40,395 nucleotides of DNA from Clostridia bacterium (GTDB taxonomy: Bacteria; Bacillota; Clostridia; UBA1381): positions 1-40,395 of the forward strand of contig JAFZMQ010000036.1 of assembly GCA_017551095.1 (NCBI GenBank), read 5' to 3'. A model generated the notes under the pieces. The model was not told the DNA's origin. It made no database searches and was given only the letters and a program-made list of their open reading frames with translations. Position numbers and translations under genes: made by a program. Shown in pieces: positions 24,326 to 34,800 of the stretch. How positions within the stretch are numbered: the first letter of the stretch is position 1; every line of letters starts with the position of its first letter.

Positions 24326-25659
24326 AGTTCTTTTAAAAACCGTATTCCGAAGGGTATGGCACAGATTGATGTTATCGCGTCTGCAATAGGCTGGGAATAC
24401 TGCACTCCGTTTATTCCCAAATATTTTGGAAGTATCAGTATAAGCGGAATAAAGAATATGCCCTGACGCATACAGGAAAGCAGCGTCGCAGTCCATGATT
24501 TTCCCGTAACCTGCAAGGTTGTACTGCAAATATTATTGATAGGAATCAGTATAAGTGCAAGGCACTGTGCCTTAATTGCCGTAACCCCGTATTCTACAAC
24601 CATCATATCATCTTTGGTGAACATCGACATTATAGGCCGTGCAAACGCAAAAACAGGAAGCCCCAATATTATGACCACAAAAAGACTCAAAAAGTAGGTA
24701 AAAAAGAACGCCTTTTTTACCCTATCATAATTCTTTGCACCGTAGTTTATACCGAGTACGGGCTGATAACCCTGTCCTATACCGAGTATCACGGCAAAAA
24801 TCATCATAAACACCTTGCCTACAATACTCATTGCCGCAACCGCCGCATCGCCGTACATGGCTGCACTGCGGTTTAAAAGCATTACAGCAATCGAGGCAAA
24901 GCCTTGTCTTGCAAAGGACGGAAGTCCCGTTTTGAAAATTTCGTAATATGTCATAAATGAGTGCGAAATTTTAAAAACAGATAATTTAACTGCACTTTTA
25001 CCCGTCAAAAACAAGGATAAAAGAATCAAAAAGCTGATAATCTGGCTTAAAAGCGTGGCAAGTGCCGCTCCTGCCGTTCCAAGATTAAAATTGAATATAA
25101 AAAGCGGGTCAAGACCGATATTTAAAATTGCTCCCGAGGTTATGCCGAGCATCGCATAGTTTGCCTTCCCCTGATAACGCAAAACATTATTAAGAACATA
25201 AACGCCCATCATAACGGGTGCACCGAAAACTATATAGCGTCCGTAGCTTACGGCGTACGGAAGAATTGTTTCTGTTGCTCCGAAACTTTTCATAAAAAAC
25301 GGCATTTGGAAAGAAACAGTCAGCACAATCAGGATTCCGAAAGCTATACCGAAAAAAAGCCCCGATGATGCAACTTCCGACGCCTCGTCACCCTTTTTTT
25401 CGCCGAAAAGCCGGGAAATTATACTTCCCGTACCCATGCCTATCGTAAAGCCTATTGCCTGAATTATCGCCATAAGCGAAAATACAACACCGACAGCTCC
25501 CGAAGCACTTGTGCCTATTCTTGACACGAAATATGCGTCGGCACTGTTATATATTGCTGATACCAGCATACTTATAACGGTGGGCACGGCAAGTGCCGAT
25601 ACAAGTTTCGGTATCGGTGTTTCGGTCATTTTTTTGTACTGTTTTTCTTGTTGATCCAT
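24319..25659 (-). CDS. MATE family multidrug/Na+ efflux transporter
   Basis: A 446-aa MATE (NorM/DinF/VmrA-like) transporter with about 12 hydrophobic helices. The typical start KKMTETPIPKLVSALAVPTVISMLVSAIYN is followed by DAYFVSRIGTSASGAVGV, and GMGTGSIISRLFGEKKGDEA marks the family (about residues 78-97). The second half contains GIGQGYQPVLGINYGAKNYDRV, the pseudo-repeat of the same motif. Substrates cannot be predicted. It follows the DUF5662 gene with a 1-nt gap in a two-gene operon. Confidence 0.93.
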   Translation of the reverse strand: MDQQEKQYKKMTETPIPKLVSALAVPTVISMLVSAIYNSADAYFVSRIGTSASGAVGVVFSLMAIIQAIGFTIGMGTGSIISRLFGEKKGDEASEVASSGLFFGIAFGILIVLTVSFQMPFFMKSFGATETILPYAVSYGRYIVFGAPVMMGVYVLNNVLRYQGKANYAMLGITSGAILNIGLDPLFIFNFNLGTAGAALATLLSQIISFLILLSLFLTGKSAVKLSVFKISHSFMTYYEIFKTGLPSFARQGFASIAVMLLNRSAAMYGDAAVAAMSIVGKVFMMIFAVILGIGQGYQPVLGINYGAKNYDRVKKAFFFTYFLSLFVVIILGLPVFAFARPIMSMFTKDDMMVVEYGVTAIKAQCLALILIPINNICSTTLQVTGKSWTATLLSCMRQGIFFIPLILILPKYLGINGVQYSQPIADAITSICAIPFGIRFLKELK

Positions 25660-25660
25660 C

Positions 25661-26185
25661 TTAATAATTGTCTACCTTTCGGATATGTTCAAAAGTTTCC
25701 GCTTCGCCTTTTTCTTTCAGCATTATTAGCCACTGTTCAAGCAGGTCGGAGGTTTCGCCGTCAATAAAACGCTTTTTCTTTCCGCCCAAAAAGTATTCTA
25801 TCGGATGGGCGTCTGTGTAATTTTTCCCCTGATAAATCTTACTTGCCGCAACCCTGTCACAAAACATTTCCTTTACATATTTTATCGGCATCTTTACAGG
25901 GCCGTATTCACGCGTTTCGGGGCGGTAATCTGTCCAATATTCAAAATGATGTTTATTTCTGCCCTTGTGATGCATCCACGCATCTGAGTATCCCTTTTTA
26001 AGCCTTTCCCCAACATTCGGGCTTTTATCACCCTGATAATATTTTGCACCGAGCCAAAACTCCTTTGGCATATATTTTGACAAATCGTGAAAAAGCCCTT
26101 GCCATAATATCCCCGCTTTTTTGCAGTTTCTTATGACTTCATGCCTATGTTTTGTTATAGTGATAAAGTGTTTAAATGCTTTCAT
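25661..26185 (-). CDS. DUF5662 family protein
   Basis: A 174-aa soluble protein of the DUF5662 family, unassigned. It is rich in His and aromatic residues: HRHEVIRNCKKAG near the start, FHDLSKYMPKEFW (about residues 32-44), and WMHHKGRNKHHFEYWTDY (about 70-87). The spacing of H, HD and HH groups could make a metal site like that of HD-domain phosphohydrolases, but this is inference. Such proteins are frequent in gut Clostridia and in some phages. It heads a two-gene operon with the MATE transporter. Confidence 0.8.
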   Translation of the reverse strand: MKAFKHFITITKHRHEVIRNCKKAGILWQGLFHDLSKYMPKEFWLGAKYYQGDKSPNVGERLKKGYSDAWMHHKGRNKHHFEYWTDYRPETREYGPVKMPIKYVKEMFCDRVAASKIYQGKNYTDAHPIEYFLGGKKKRFIDGETSDLLEQWLIMLKEKGEAETFEHIRKVDNY

Positions 26186-26212
26186 TATTATTCTCCCTTT
26201 TCTTATTTTTAC

Positions 26213-26240
26213 ATTATATCACAACTTTTTATTTTTTCAA
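26213..26240 (-). promoter_or_regulatory. Promoter of the DUF5662-MATE operon
   Basis: TTGAAA-N16-TATAAT on the minus strand, 27 nt upstream of the DUF5662 start codon. Confidence 0.65.
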
Positions 26241-26262
26241 GTACGGAAATTGTCTTTAATCT

Positions 26263-26291
26263 TTGACAAATTACATATTTTTGTGTATAAT
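26263..26291 (+). promoter_or_regulatory. Consensus sigma-A promoter of the DUF512-der-plsY-gpsA operon
   Basis: A perfect TTGACA-N17-TATAAT, 51 nt upstream of the ATG at 26343. Confidence 0.88.
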
Positions 26292-26342
26292 AATAGGTAT
26301 GGGCGGAAATTTTTTTCAAAATACCGCAAAAAGAGGTTAGTT

Positions 26343-27665
26343 ATGCAAAAGAGCAATACTGAAATTTCATATGTCAGCCCAAATTCTCTTGCTTATGATG
26401 CAGGGCTTTCAAAGGGTGACCGGATTTTAAAGGTTAACGGTCACGAAATTCACGATATTTTGGAATACCGCTACCTTGTTTCCGATTCGGAAGTCACCCT
26501 CGAAGTTGAAAAAAAAGACGGCTCTTTGGAAATAATAACAATCGAGAGTGATTACGAGGATTTGGGCATTGAATTTTGCGATGCACTCCTTTCTGATGCA
26601 AAATCATGCAAAAACAAGTGTATTTTTTGCTTTATTGACCAACTTCCGAAAGGTATGCGTGAAACGGTTTATTTTAAGGATGACGATACGCGGCTTTCCT
26701 TTTTGCAGGGGAACTATGTAACTTTAACAAATGTATCCGAAGAGGAGCTTTCCCGCATTGTTGCCATGCATATATCCCCCATAAATATTTCTGTGCATAC
26801 TACAAATCCTGATTTGCGTGTTAAAATGCTGAAAAACCCTAATGCCGCAAAAATTTTCGATACTATGAAGATGCTTTCGGCTCATGGGATTTCAATGAAC
26901 TGCCAGGTTGTGCTTTGTCCGGGTTATAATGACAAAGCCGAGCTTGACCGCACAATTTGCGATATTGAGTCGCTCTACCCGTATGTTATGAGCTGTTCTG
27001 TTGTACCTGTCGGGCTTACAAAATGCCGTGCGGGACTTACCGAGCTTACGCCTTTTGACGCTCTTTCATCTTTGGAAACGGTGCGGCAGATTGAAAAGTA
27101 TCAAAAAAAATTCCGTAAAAAATATGGCATAAACCTGATATATGCCGCTGATGAATTTTATATAAACGCAAAACTGCCCATTCCGAAGGCAAGTGAATAT
27201 GACGGATTTCCGCAGATTGAAAACGGTGTTGGGCTTATCGCGTCAATGCAAGAGGAATTTGACGAGGCAATAAAGCTTGTTAAGCCAAATAAATACCGTC
27301 GTAATGTTGCTATTGCGACGGGCGAAATCGCATACGAATTTATTAAATCACTTGCCGAGCGGCTTATGGATAAGTGTGACGGGCTGAAAATCACCGTTTT
27401 TCCTATTAAGAACGAGTTTTTTGGCGGCGGAGTAAATGTTTCGGGATTGGTTACTGCAAGTGATATTTTATCGGCTATTCCCGATGCGTCGAAATTCCGT
27501 GAGCTTTTTATAACCGAATGTATGTTAAAAAGCGGTGATGATGTTTTTTTGGACAACATCTCACTTTCGGAGCTATCTAAAAAACTTGGCGTTAAAATAA
27601 CACCGACACCGAATGACGGATATATATTTATAGAGAACATTTTAAATACGCAATTAGAATTCTAA
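26343..27665 (+). CDS. DUF512 family PDZ / radical SAM-like protein
   Basis: A 440-aa protein with an N-terminal PDZ domain (about residues 5-60; SLAYDAGLSKGDRILKVNG), a C-x3-C-x2-C motif at Cys89, Cys93 and Cys96 (CKNKCIFCF), and the DUF512 region (about 200-430) with LTPFDALSSLE. Family members sit next to der across the Clostridia, as here, but the reaction is unknown. The frame is open far upstream (to 26121), but the ATG at 26343 has the GAGG site and lies behind the consensus promoter, while the upstream part overlaps the divergent gene. It is the first gene of the operon, 10 nt before der. Confidence 0.9.
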   Translation: MQKSNTEISYVSPNSLAYDAGLSKGDRILKVNGHEIHDILEYRYLVSDSEVTLEVEKKDGSLEIITIESDYEDLGIEFCDALLSDAKSCKNKCIFCFIDQLPKGMRETVYFKDDDTRLSFLQGNYVTLTNVSEEELSRIVAMHISPINISVHTTNPDLRVKMLKNPNAAKIFDTMKMLSAHGISMNCQVVLCPGYNDKAELDRTICDIESLYPYVMSCSVVPVGLTKCRAGLTELTPFDALSSLETVRQIEKYQKKFRKKYGINLIYAADEFYINAKLPIPKASEYDGFPQIENGVGLIASMQEEFDEAIKLVKPNKYRRNVAIATGEIAYEFIKSLAERLMDKCDGLKITVFPIKNEFFGGGVNVSGLVTASDILSAIPDASKFRELFITECMLKSGDDVFLDNISLSELSKKLGVKITPTPNDGYIFIENILNTQLEF

Positions 27666-27675
27666 GGAGAAGAAA

Positions 27676-29001
27676 ATGAAACCTATTGTTGCCATTGTAG
27701 GAAGACCTAATGTCGGAAAATCGACACTTTTCAATAAAATCTCAGGTCAGCGTATCAGCATTGTCGAGGATACCCCCGGTGTTACCCGTGACAGAATTTT
27801 TGCTGATTGCTCGTGGCTTTCAAAAAACTTCACTTTAATTGATACAGGCGGTATTGAGCCTAATACAAAGGACGAAATTCTCGCAAAAATGAGATTACAG
27901 GCAGAACTTGCCATAGAAATGGCTGATGTGGTTATTTTTATGGTAAATGTCTGGGACGGAGTTACCGCAAACGATTTAGAAATCGCATCAATGCTCCAAA
28001 AATCAAAAAAGCAGACGGTTATTGCCGTAAACAAGGCGGACAGCATTGGTGAGCCGCCTATGGCATTTTATGAGTTTTATAATCTCGGGCTTGGCGACCC
28101 GATTGCAATTTCATCAACACACGGGCTTGGCGTTGGCGACCTTTTGGACGAGGTTTGCAGTCACTTCCCCGAAGATAGTGATAACGAAGATGATGAAAAT
28201 GAAATAAAAGTTGCCGTAATCGGACGCCCGAATGCAGGAAAATCAAGCCTTATAAATAAGCTTTTGGGCGAGGAACGTGTTATCGTTTCGGATATAGCAG
28301 GAACTACCCGCGACGCAATAGACTCGCATTATGAGAAAAACGGGGACAAGTTCCTCTTTATCGACACCGCAGGTATGCGTAAACGCAAAAAAATTGACGA
28401 AAATATTGAGCATTACAGCGTTGTCCGTTCACTTGCGGCAATAGACCGATGTGATGTTGCCATAATTATGCTTGACGCCATTGACGGCGTAACCGAACAG
28501 GATACAAAAATTGCAGGTTATGCTCACGAAAAGGGAAAAGCGTGTGTTATCGCGGTGAATAAATGGGACGCTGTGGAAAAGGACAGCAAAACCTTAAATT
28601 CCTTTACTTTGCGTGTTAAAGAGGGGTTTGCGTTTATGTCATATGCCCCGATTGTGTTTATTTCCGCAAAAACAGGACAACGCATAGATAAGCTTTTAGA
28701 CGAGGTAAAACTTGCAAATACCGAACATAAACGCAGGATTTCAACAGGTATGCTAAACGACATCTTGTCTGATGCGGTATCAAAGCAGCAACCGCCGTCA
28801 GACAAGGGAAAACGGCTAAAACTCTACTACGGAACTCAGGCTTCCACAGAGCCTCCGACCTTCGTTTTATTCTGTAATTCAAAGGATTTATTCCACTATT
28901 CGTATTTGCGGTTTATTGAAAACCAAATCCGTGCAGCTTTCGGATTTTCAGGAACGCCTATACACTTTATTCTAAGAGAAAAAAGTGAAAAAGACAATTA
29001 A
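27676..29001 (+). CDS. der: Ribosome biogenesis GTPase Der (EngA)
   Basis: A 441-aa Der with two tandem GTPase domains. G1 motifs are GRPNVGKST (residues 8-16) and GRPNAGKSS (about 183-191), G3 motifs DTGG and DTAGM, and G4 motifs NKAD and NKWD. The C-terminal KH-like domain spans about 350-437 and contains a PPTFVLFCN segment. Der acts in 50S subunit maturation and is essential in most bacteria. An AAGGAG site precedes the ATG. It is followed 12 nt later by plsY. Confidence 0.97.
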   Translation: MKPIVAIVGRPNVGKSTLFNKISGQRISIVEDTPGVTRDRIFADCSWLSKNFTLIDTGGIEPNTKDEILAKMRLQAELAIEMADVVIFMVNVWDGVTANDLEIASMLQKSKKQTVIAVNKADSIGEPPMAFYEFYNLGLGDPIAISSTHGLGVGDLLDEVCSHFPEDSDNEDDENEIKVAVIGRPNAGKSSLINKLLGEERVIVSDIAGTTRDAIDSHYEKNGDKFLFIDTAGMRKRKKIDENIEHYSVVRSLAAIDRCDVAIIMLDAIDGVTEQDTKIAGYAHEKGKACVIAVNKWDAVEKDSKTLNSFTLRVKEGFAFMSYAPIVFISAKTGQRIDKLLDEVKLANTEHKRRISTGMLNDILSDAVSKQQPPSDKGKRLKLYYGTQASTEPPTFVLFCNSKDLFHYSYLRFIENQIRAAFGFSGTPIHFILREKSEKDN

Positions 29002-29013
29002 CGGGGTGATAAA

Positions 29014-29754
29014 ATGTTTACTGTGATTACTGTTTTCGTGGCTTTAACGGCATATTTTATTGGAAGTATAAATACATCTGTAATACTTTCCAAAAGCTTT
29101 TACGGCGAAGATGTGCGTGATTCAGGCTCGGGAAATGCAGGGGCTACAAATATGCTACGCACCTACGGCGTTGGCGTCGCTGTACTTACGCTCATCTGTG
29201 ACATATTAAAAGGGGCGTTAATCGTACTCCTTGCAAATTGGCTCGATATTTTGTTTACGGCATACTTTAAAGGTTATCCTCTGTCCGATTTTGAAAATAT
29301 GTATCTTTTTGGAAATCTAAAATATATTGCAGGTATTTTTGTTGTTTTAGGTCACGATTTTCCGCTTTGGTTTGGGTTTCGCGGCGGAAAGGGCGTTTCC
29401 ACAAGCCTTGGTGTTATCCTTGCACTTAATTGGAAAATAGGGCTTATTGTGCTTATTATAGCTCTTTTGATAATGATTTTTTCAAGATATGTTTCCTTGG
29501 GTTCGGTGACAGCCGCAATTGTGTATCCATTCATTGTGCTTACATATATTTTTGCCGGTGAGGAAAAGCTTTCCGAAAATGCCGTTTATCTTATAATGGC
29601 ATTTTCCCTTGCATTTTTGCTTATTATAAAGCATCACGCAAATATAAAAAGGCTTAAAGACGGTACAGAAAACAAGCTTTTTGCAAAAAAAGCGGAAGAT
29701 GCCGATAGTGAAGAGGAAGAAACCGACGAAGAGGAAACTTTTGAGGAGGAATAA
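29014..29754 (+). CDS. plsY: Glycerol-3-phosphate acyltransferase PlsY
   Basis: A 246-aa PlsY, the membrane enzyme that acylates glycerol 3-phosphate from acyl-phosphate. Family motifs are SGNAGATNMLRTYG (about residues 37-50), the DFPLWFGFRGGKGVSTSLG segment, and about five to six membrane helices. It is about 45 residues longer than usual PlsY because of a charged C-terminal tail (from about residue 215) ending in DSEEEETDEEETFEEE. The gpsA ribosome binding site is embedded in the last Glu codons of this tail. With gpsA it forms the first two steps of phospholipid synthesis. Confidence 0.95.
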   Translation: MFTVITVFVALTAYFIGSINTSVILSKSFYGEDVRDSGSGNAGATNMLRTYGVGVAVLTLICDILKGALIVLLANWLDILFTAYFKGYPLSDFENMYLFGNLKYIAGIFVVLGHDFPLWFGFRGGKGVSTSLGVILALNWKIGLIVLIIALLIMIFSRYVSLGSVTAAIVYPFIVLTYIFAGEEKLSENAVYLIMAFSLAFLLIIKHHANIKRLKDGTENKLFAKKAEDADSEEEETDEEETFEEE

Positions 29755-29755
29755 T

Positions 29756-30748
29756 ATGAAAATTGCAGTTATTGGCTCCGGCAGTTGGGGTTGTGCGGCA
29801 GCAATTCTATTAGCAAAGAAAGGCTATGATGTTTATCTTTGGAGTTGGCAGCAAGAGGAAACGGACAGACTGAATAAAGACCGCGAAAATAAGGATGTTC
29901 TGCCGGGAAAGCATTTTCCCGATAATATAATCTGTTCGCACGATATGGCGTTTTGCGTAAAAGACGCCGACCTTATTGTAACGGTTGCTCCGAGTATTGC
30001 AACGCGTTCTACCGCAAAACAGCTAAAAGAGTGCGTTTCAAGCGGGCAGGTGCTTGTGAACCTATCAAAAGGGCTGGAAGATGATACGCTTTTAACTCTT
30101 TCCGCAGTTTACCGCGAGGAGCTTCCAAACGCAAAGATTGCCGTAATGAGCGGACCGTCACACGCCGAAGAGGTGAGTATCGGACTCCCTACCGTAAATG
30201 TTGTTGCATCTTTCGACGAAGATGTCGCAAAATATATCCAAAATATTTTCAACTGCGACTTTTTCCGCGTCTATACGACAGATGACATTTTAGGTGTTGA
30301 GCTTGGCGGTGCAATTAAGAATGTTATTGCACTCTGTGCCGGTATTTCTGACGGCATCGGATATGGCGACAACACCCGTGCCGCACTTATGACACGCGGT
30401 ATCGCTGAAATCAGGCGTTTGGGAATTGCTATGGGTGCAAAAGAGGAAACATTTGCAGGACTTTCGGGAATCGGCGACCTTATTGTTACCTGCACGAGTA
30501 TGCATTCAAGAAACCACCGTGCCGGAATACTTTTGGGCGAGGGCTACACCCTATCCGAAACGCTTGAAAAGGTGCATATGGTGGTAGAGGGAGTAAATAC
30601 TGCAAAGGCGGCATATGCTCTTTCGCAAAAATACGGTGTTTCAATGCCCATAACAGAACAGGCTTACAAGGTTTTATTTGAAGATAAACCTGCAAAAGAA
30701 GCGGTTAAAACTCTTATGAGCCGTGATTTAAAGCCGGAATTAAATTAG
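29756..30748 (+). CDS. gpsA: Glycerol-3-phosphate dehydrogenase [NAD(P)+]
   Basis: A 330-aa GpsA, reducing dihydroxyacetone phosphate to glycerol 3-phosphate for phospholipid synthesis. The Rossmann motif is GSGSWGCAAAILLAKKG (residues 7-23). NLSKGLE (about residue 103), MSGPSHAEEV (about 136), the catalytic Lys in GGAIKNVIALCAGI (about 185), and GLSGIGDLIVTCTS follow. The ATG at 29756 is used because it lies 1 nt after the plsY stop with a GAGGAGGA site and gives the family start. The next gene is asnA, so the usual clostridial neighbour spoIVA is not here. Confidence 0.96.
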   Translation: MKIAVIGSGSWGCAAAILLAKKGYDVYLWSWQQEETDRLNKDRENKDVLPGKHFPDNIICSHDMAFCVKDADLIVTVAPSIATRSTAKQLKECVSSGQVLVNLSKGLEDDTLLTLSAVYREELPNAKIAVMSGPSHAEEVSIGLPTVNVVASFDEDVAKYIQNIFNCDFFRVYTTDDILGVELGGAIKNVIALCAGISDGIGYGDNTRAALMTRGIAEIRRLGIAMGAKEETFAGLSGIGDLIVTCTSMHSRNHRAGILLGEGYTLSETLEKVHMVVEGVNTAKAAYALSQKYGVSMPITEQAYKVLFEDKPAKEAVKTLMSRDLKPELN

Positions 30749-30756
30749 AAAAAATA

Positions 30757-30786
30757 TTGACATATGCCTGTTTTTTGGTATATAAT
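30757..30786 (+). promoter_or_regulatory. Promoter of asnA
   Basis: TTGACA-N18-TATAAT (or N16 to an overlapping TATATA), 29 nt upstream of the asnA ATG. The leader has no room for a T-box. Confidence 0.75.
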
Positions 30787-30815
30787 TATGAGAAATTTTA
30801 GAAAACGGAAAGGTT

Positions 30816-31835
30816 ATGAAAATCAGTATGGAAAACCTAAAACTACCCGACGGGTATAAATCAATTCTGTCTTTAAAGGAAACGGAAATTGCAATAAAAA
30901 AGGTAAAGGACTTTTTTGAGCGTGATTTGGCGGAAAAGCTTAACCTTACAAGAGTTTCCGCACCCCTTTTTGTACGCCGCGACAGCGGTTTAAACGACAC
31001 TCTAAACGGAGTTGAACGTCCCGTCAGCTTTGATATTATGACTATTTCAGGCGATTATGAAATTGTTCAATCCCTTGCAAAATGGAAAAGATTTGCTCTT
31101 TTGCATTACGGATTTAATCACGGTGAGGGACTTTATACCGATATGAACGCAATCCGCCGTGATGAAGTGACCGACAATCTCCATTCGGTATATGTTGACC
31201 AGTGGGATTGGGAGAAAATTATTGATAAATCGGAACGGAATTTTGATACGCTAAAAGCTACTGTGCGGCAAATTTACTGTGCTTTAAAAGATACTGAAAA
31301 ATACATAGCCGGTGAGTATGATTTTGCCGATATATATCTTCCCGAGGATATATATTTCATAACCACCCAAGAGCTTGAAGATTTATATCCCGAAAAGACT
31401 CCAAAAGAGCGTGAATATGCTATTGCAAAGGATAAAGGTGCGGTATTTTTGATGCAGATTGGCGACACTTTAAAATCGGGCGTCATTCACGACGGCAGAG
31501 CTCCCGACTATGACGACTGGTCGCTAAACGGCGATATTATCGTCTATTATCCCGTTTTGGATATAGCCTTGGAGCTTTCATCAATGGGTATAAGAGTAGA
31601 TGAAGACGCGCTTTTGAGGCAGCTTAAAATCCGCGGCAAAGAAGAAAATGCATCTCTTCCCTTCCAAAAGGCACTTTTAGACGGAAAACTCCCCTACACA
31701 ATAGGCGGCGGAATCGGTCAGTCTCGGATTTGCATGTACTTTTTGCGAAAAGCTCATGTGGGCGAGGTTCAAGCGTCTGTTTGGCCGCCAGAAGTTTTAG
31801 AAGAATGTAAAAAACACGGTGTGAATATACTCTAA
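30816..31835 (+). CDS. asnA: Aspartate--ammonia ligase
   Basis: A 339-aa AsnA, making asparagine from aspartate, ammonia and ATP; it is related to class II aminoacyl-tRNA synthetases. Motifs include [30 protein letters not shown] (about residues 45-75), [12 protein letters not shown], and [25 protein letters not shown]. The C-terminal motif 3 is [23 protein letters not shown]. The start is either this ATG, with a GGAAAGG site close by, or an ATG at 30828. It is monocistronic, with promoter and terminator. Confidence 0.96.
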   Translation: MKISMENLKLPDGYKSILSLKETEIAIKKVKDFFERDLAEKLNLTRVSAPLFVRRDSGLNDTLNGVERPVSFDIMTISGDYEIVQSLAKWKRFALLHYGFNHGEGLYTDMNAIRRDEVTDNLHSVYVDQWDWEKIIDKSERNFDTLKATVRQIYCALKDTEKYIAGEYDFADIYLPEDIYFITTQELEDLYPEKTPKEREYAIAKDKGAVFLMQIGDTLKSGVIHDGRAPDYDDWSLNGDIIVYYPVLDIALELSSMGIRVDEDALLRQLKIRGKEENASLPFQKALLDGKLPYTIGGGIGQSRICMYFLRKAHVGEVQASVWPPEVLEECKKHGVNIL

Positions 31836-31861
31836 AAAACGGAGCGTATGCTCCGTTTTTT
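31834..31861. terminator. Bidirectional terminator between asnA and the SNF2 gene
   Basis: CGGAGC and GCTCCG form a stem with a GTAT loop, extended by A6 and T6 tracts. It serves two convergent genes. Confidence 0.9.
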
Positions 31862-34800
31862 ATTTAAAAAATTCCAAAAGTTCTTCCTTTGTAAGATTTG
31901 AAAGTGTTGCGGAATTTGTGCGTATCATATCGTCCGCTAAATTCCGTTTTTTCTCCTGCAATTTTAAAATTTGCTCCTCGATAGTGCCCCTCGTTGCAAG
32001 TTTTATAATATGAACCGCCCTTGTCTGCCCTATTCTATATGCACGGTCGGAGGCTTGGTCGACTGCTGCCGGATTCCACCACGGATCATAATGAATTACC
32101 ATATCAGCACCGACAAGATTTAGTCCTGTGCCCCCTGCTTTTAAGGAAATCAAAAATACGCTTTTTTCTCCGCTATTGAATCTATCTGTCATATCTTTTC
32201 TCATATGCGGATTAGTTGAGCCGTCAAGATAAAAATATGATATTCCCAAGGCATCAAGTCGATTTTTTATAATGGACAGCATAGATGTAAACTGTGAAAA
32301 TACAAGTATTCTATGCCCCGAGTCTATGCCGGAGGTCACAATATCCTCAAACAACATCAGTTTTCCGCTTTCCTTATCATAATCGCCGTCCAAAAGTGCA
32401 GGATGGCAGCAGATTTGCCTGAGCCTCATCAAGATCGAAAGGATACGCAGATTGTCTCCGCCATATTTTACTATTTCATTTACTTCCTTTTTGGAAATTG
32501 CAAGATAGGAAGCATACATCTTTTTCTGTGTCGGCGTCGGCTCTGCCAGAACGGTATTTTCTATCCTTTCGGGAAGTTCCGACAGTACCTCATATTTCAT
32601 TCGCCGCATAACAAACGGCTTTATTTTCCGCCGCAAATTATCGGCAGCCTCATCATCACCGCCATGCATTATCGGCTTTTCAAAGCTTTCGGCAAACTGT
32701 GTCCGCTGCCCCAAATATTTTGGCATTACAAAATCGAAAATAGACCAAAGCTCCGAAAGGGAATTTTCGATAGGCGTTCCAGAAAGTGCGAAACAGCTTT
32801 TCGCCTTAATGCGTTTTACCGCTTTTGCACTAAGAGTTTTCGGGTTTTTTATATGCTGTGCCTCATCAATTACAAAACAGAAAAATTCTTTATTCTCATA
32901 TTCCGATATATCCCGCCTTAAAAGCGGATATGAAGTTATGATAAAATCATACCCGTCGGTATCCAAAAGGGATTTTGTGCGTTCCTCCTTTGTACCGTCG
33001 ATTACCTTTGCCGTAGCCTTTGGTGTGAATTTATTTATTTCGGAAAGCCAGTTATACATAAGTGAACTCGGCGTGACTACAAGCGTCGGCAAATCGCTTT
33101 TTTCGCTCATAACAAATGCGATTATTTCGAGCGTTTTGCCAAGTCCCATATCGTCTGCCAAAATACCGCCAAAACCGAGAGAACTCAGTTGTTTCAGCCA
33201 ATGTACGCCTGTTTTTTGGTAATCACGGAGGACTTTATCAAGATAATCAGGGATGTTTGCCCTTGTTTTTCTGATATCGTCAATCAGCTTATCAAAATCG
33301 GCATTTGCCTCGGTTCTATCCCTTGTACCTGCCAGAAAAAGTGCATAGTTTTTAGAAAGCTCTTTTCTACGTTCTTTTAAATCGGAAAAGGAAAAATCAA
33401 GGCTTTCCAAAAGTTCAAAATCAGGAAGTCCCGACTCCAAGTCTAAAAATGCACCGCTTGTCATACGGTAGTATTTTTTCTTGTTCCTGACTGCACTTAA
33501 AATCCCTGCTATTTCGGAGGGAGAAATATCTGTTTCAAAGCCTACTTCCAAAAGGTCGATTTTGCTGTTATAAAAAATCTTATTTTTGATTTTCGGTGCA
33601 TTTTGCATTAAAAGTGCGTCAAATCTCTGTGATGTGTGGATTTTGGCAATTTTTTGGAGTTCCTTTATGTCACGGGTTAAAAATGCATAAATCTCGTCAT
33701 TTTCCATGAGGTACATATTCTGCCCCTCTATGTTAAAATGCCCGAAAAAAGACAAAATGTGCGACTCACTCACATAGTCACGAACTATTATCTTGCCTTG
33801 CTCCTCGTTTTTTTCAGGAAGCCTTAGCGTTATTTGTCCGTAGTTTACAGTTACCGCTGCCAAAATTCCGCCGTCAGTTTCGTCAAGATACACATTGAAA
33901 TCCGGTTTACTGTCAACTATTACATCATCTATGCCTTGTGTTATTACGCCCTTTTGATTCTTTATCTTAGGCAGGACATTTGCCGCAAAGGAAATGGAAT
34001 TATCGCCCTTAAAATCAATCTGTGTGCGGCTTTCGGTAGAAAGTGCGTTATAAATCGGCATATACCAGTTTTGCCACTCTTTGCTTGTTTCATATAAATC
34101 GCCGTCATACAAAAACCAGCTCCCGTCAGAAACAACCGAGAGTCCGCTCTGTATAACGGAAATATTGATATTATCATCTGTTGCCGTTACATCTACCAAA
34201 ATATCGGGGTCTTCATGCTTTATCGCAAGATTTGTCTGCGGCATTCCGTTTAGAAAAAATGTGCAGTTTGCTTTTTCCATAAGCGGAAGAAGCCGTTTTG
34301 CAGTACTGTCGCCAAATTCACAAAATGTGAGTTTAGGTGCGTAAAATGCCGTTGCTTTCTGCTTATTTTCCAGAGCCTCCGCCAGAATATCAAGTATATC
34401 CTTTGAAGCCCCATTAAATTCGTAAATGGAATTGTTGTATGCTCTATGCTTTGAAAGTTTATATTCTTCGCCTGTTATATACGCTTTTAAAAAGTTTTCA
34501 ACACTTCCTGTATTTATTTCAGAATTTCCGAGTTTTATTGACACAGAGTAACTGCATTCCCGTCTTGCATTTGTGTTAATATTAAAGCCAAATCCGATAT
34601 TCATATGCTCTTTTTTCCGGTTTTGCTTTTCAAAATCACTGCAAAGCCTCGACGCTAATTTGTCGTTACTGTCCTCAAAATCGCCATCACTCAGAATTTC
34701 CGCCTGTCTGGTTTTTAAAGTGGCAACTATGTGTTTACAGCTTACCGACATTGTCTGATAATACGGACAGGTGCAAAAAGTTTCGGAAATTTTCCCGTTT

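Noticed and set aside
26121-26342. 74-residue upstream extension of the DUF512 protein
   Set aside because: It overlaps the divergent DUF5662 gene and spans both promoters; the ATG at 26343 with a GAGG site is the better start.
30749-30815. T-box or other leader ahead of asnA
   Set aside because: The leader is only about 25-30 nt.
32313-33222. Plus-strand frames of 137-202 aa
   Set aside because: They are antisense to the helicase core of the SNF2 gene and match no family.
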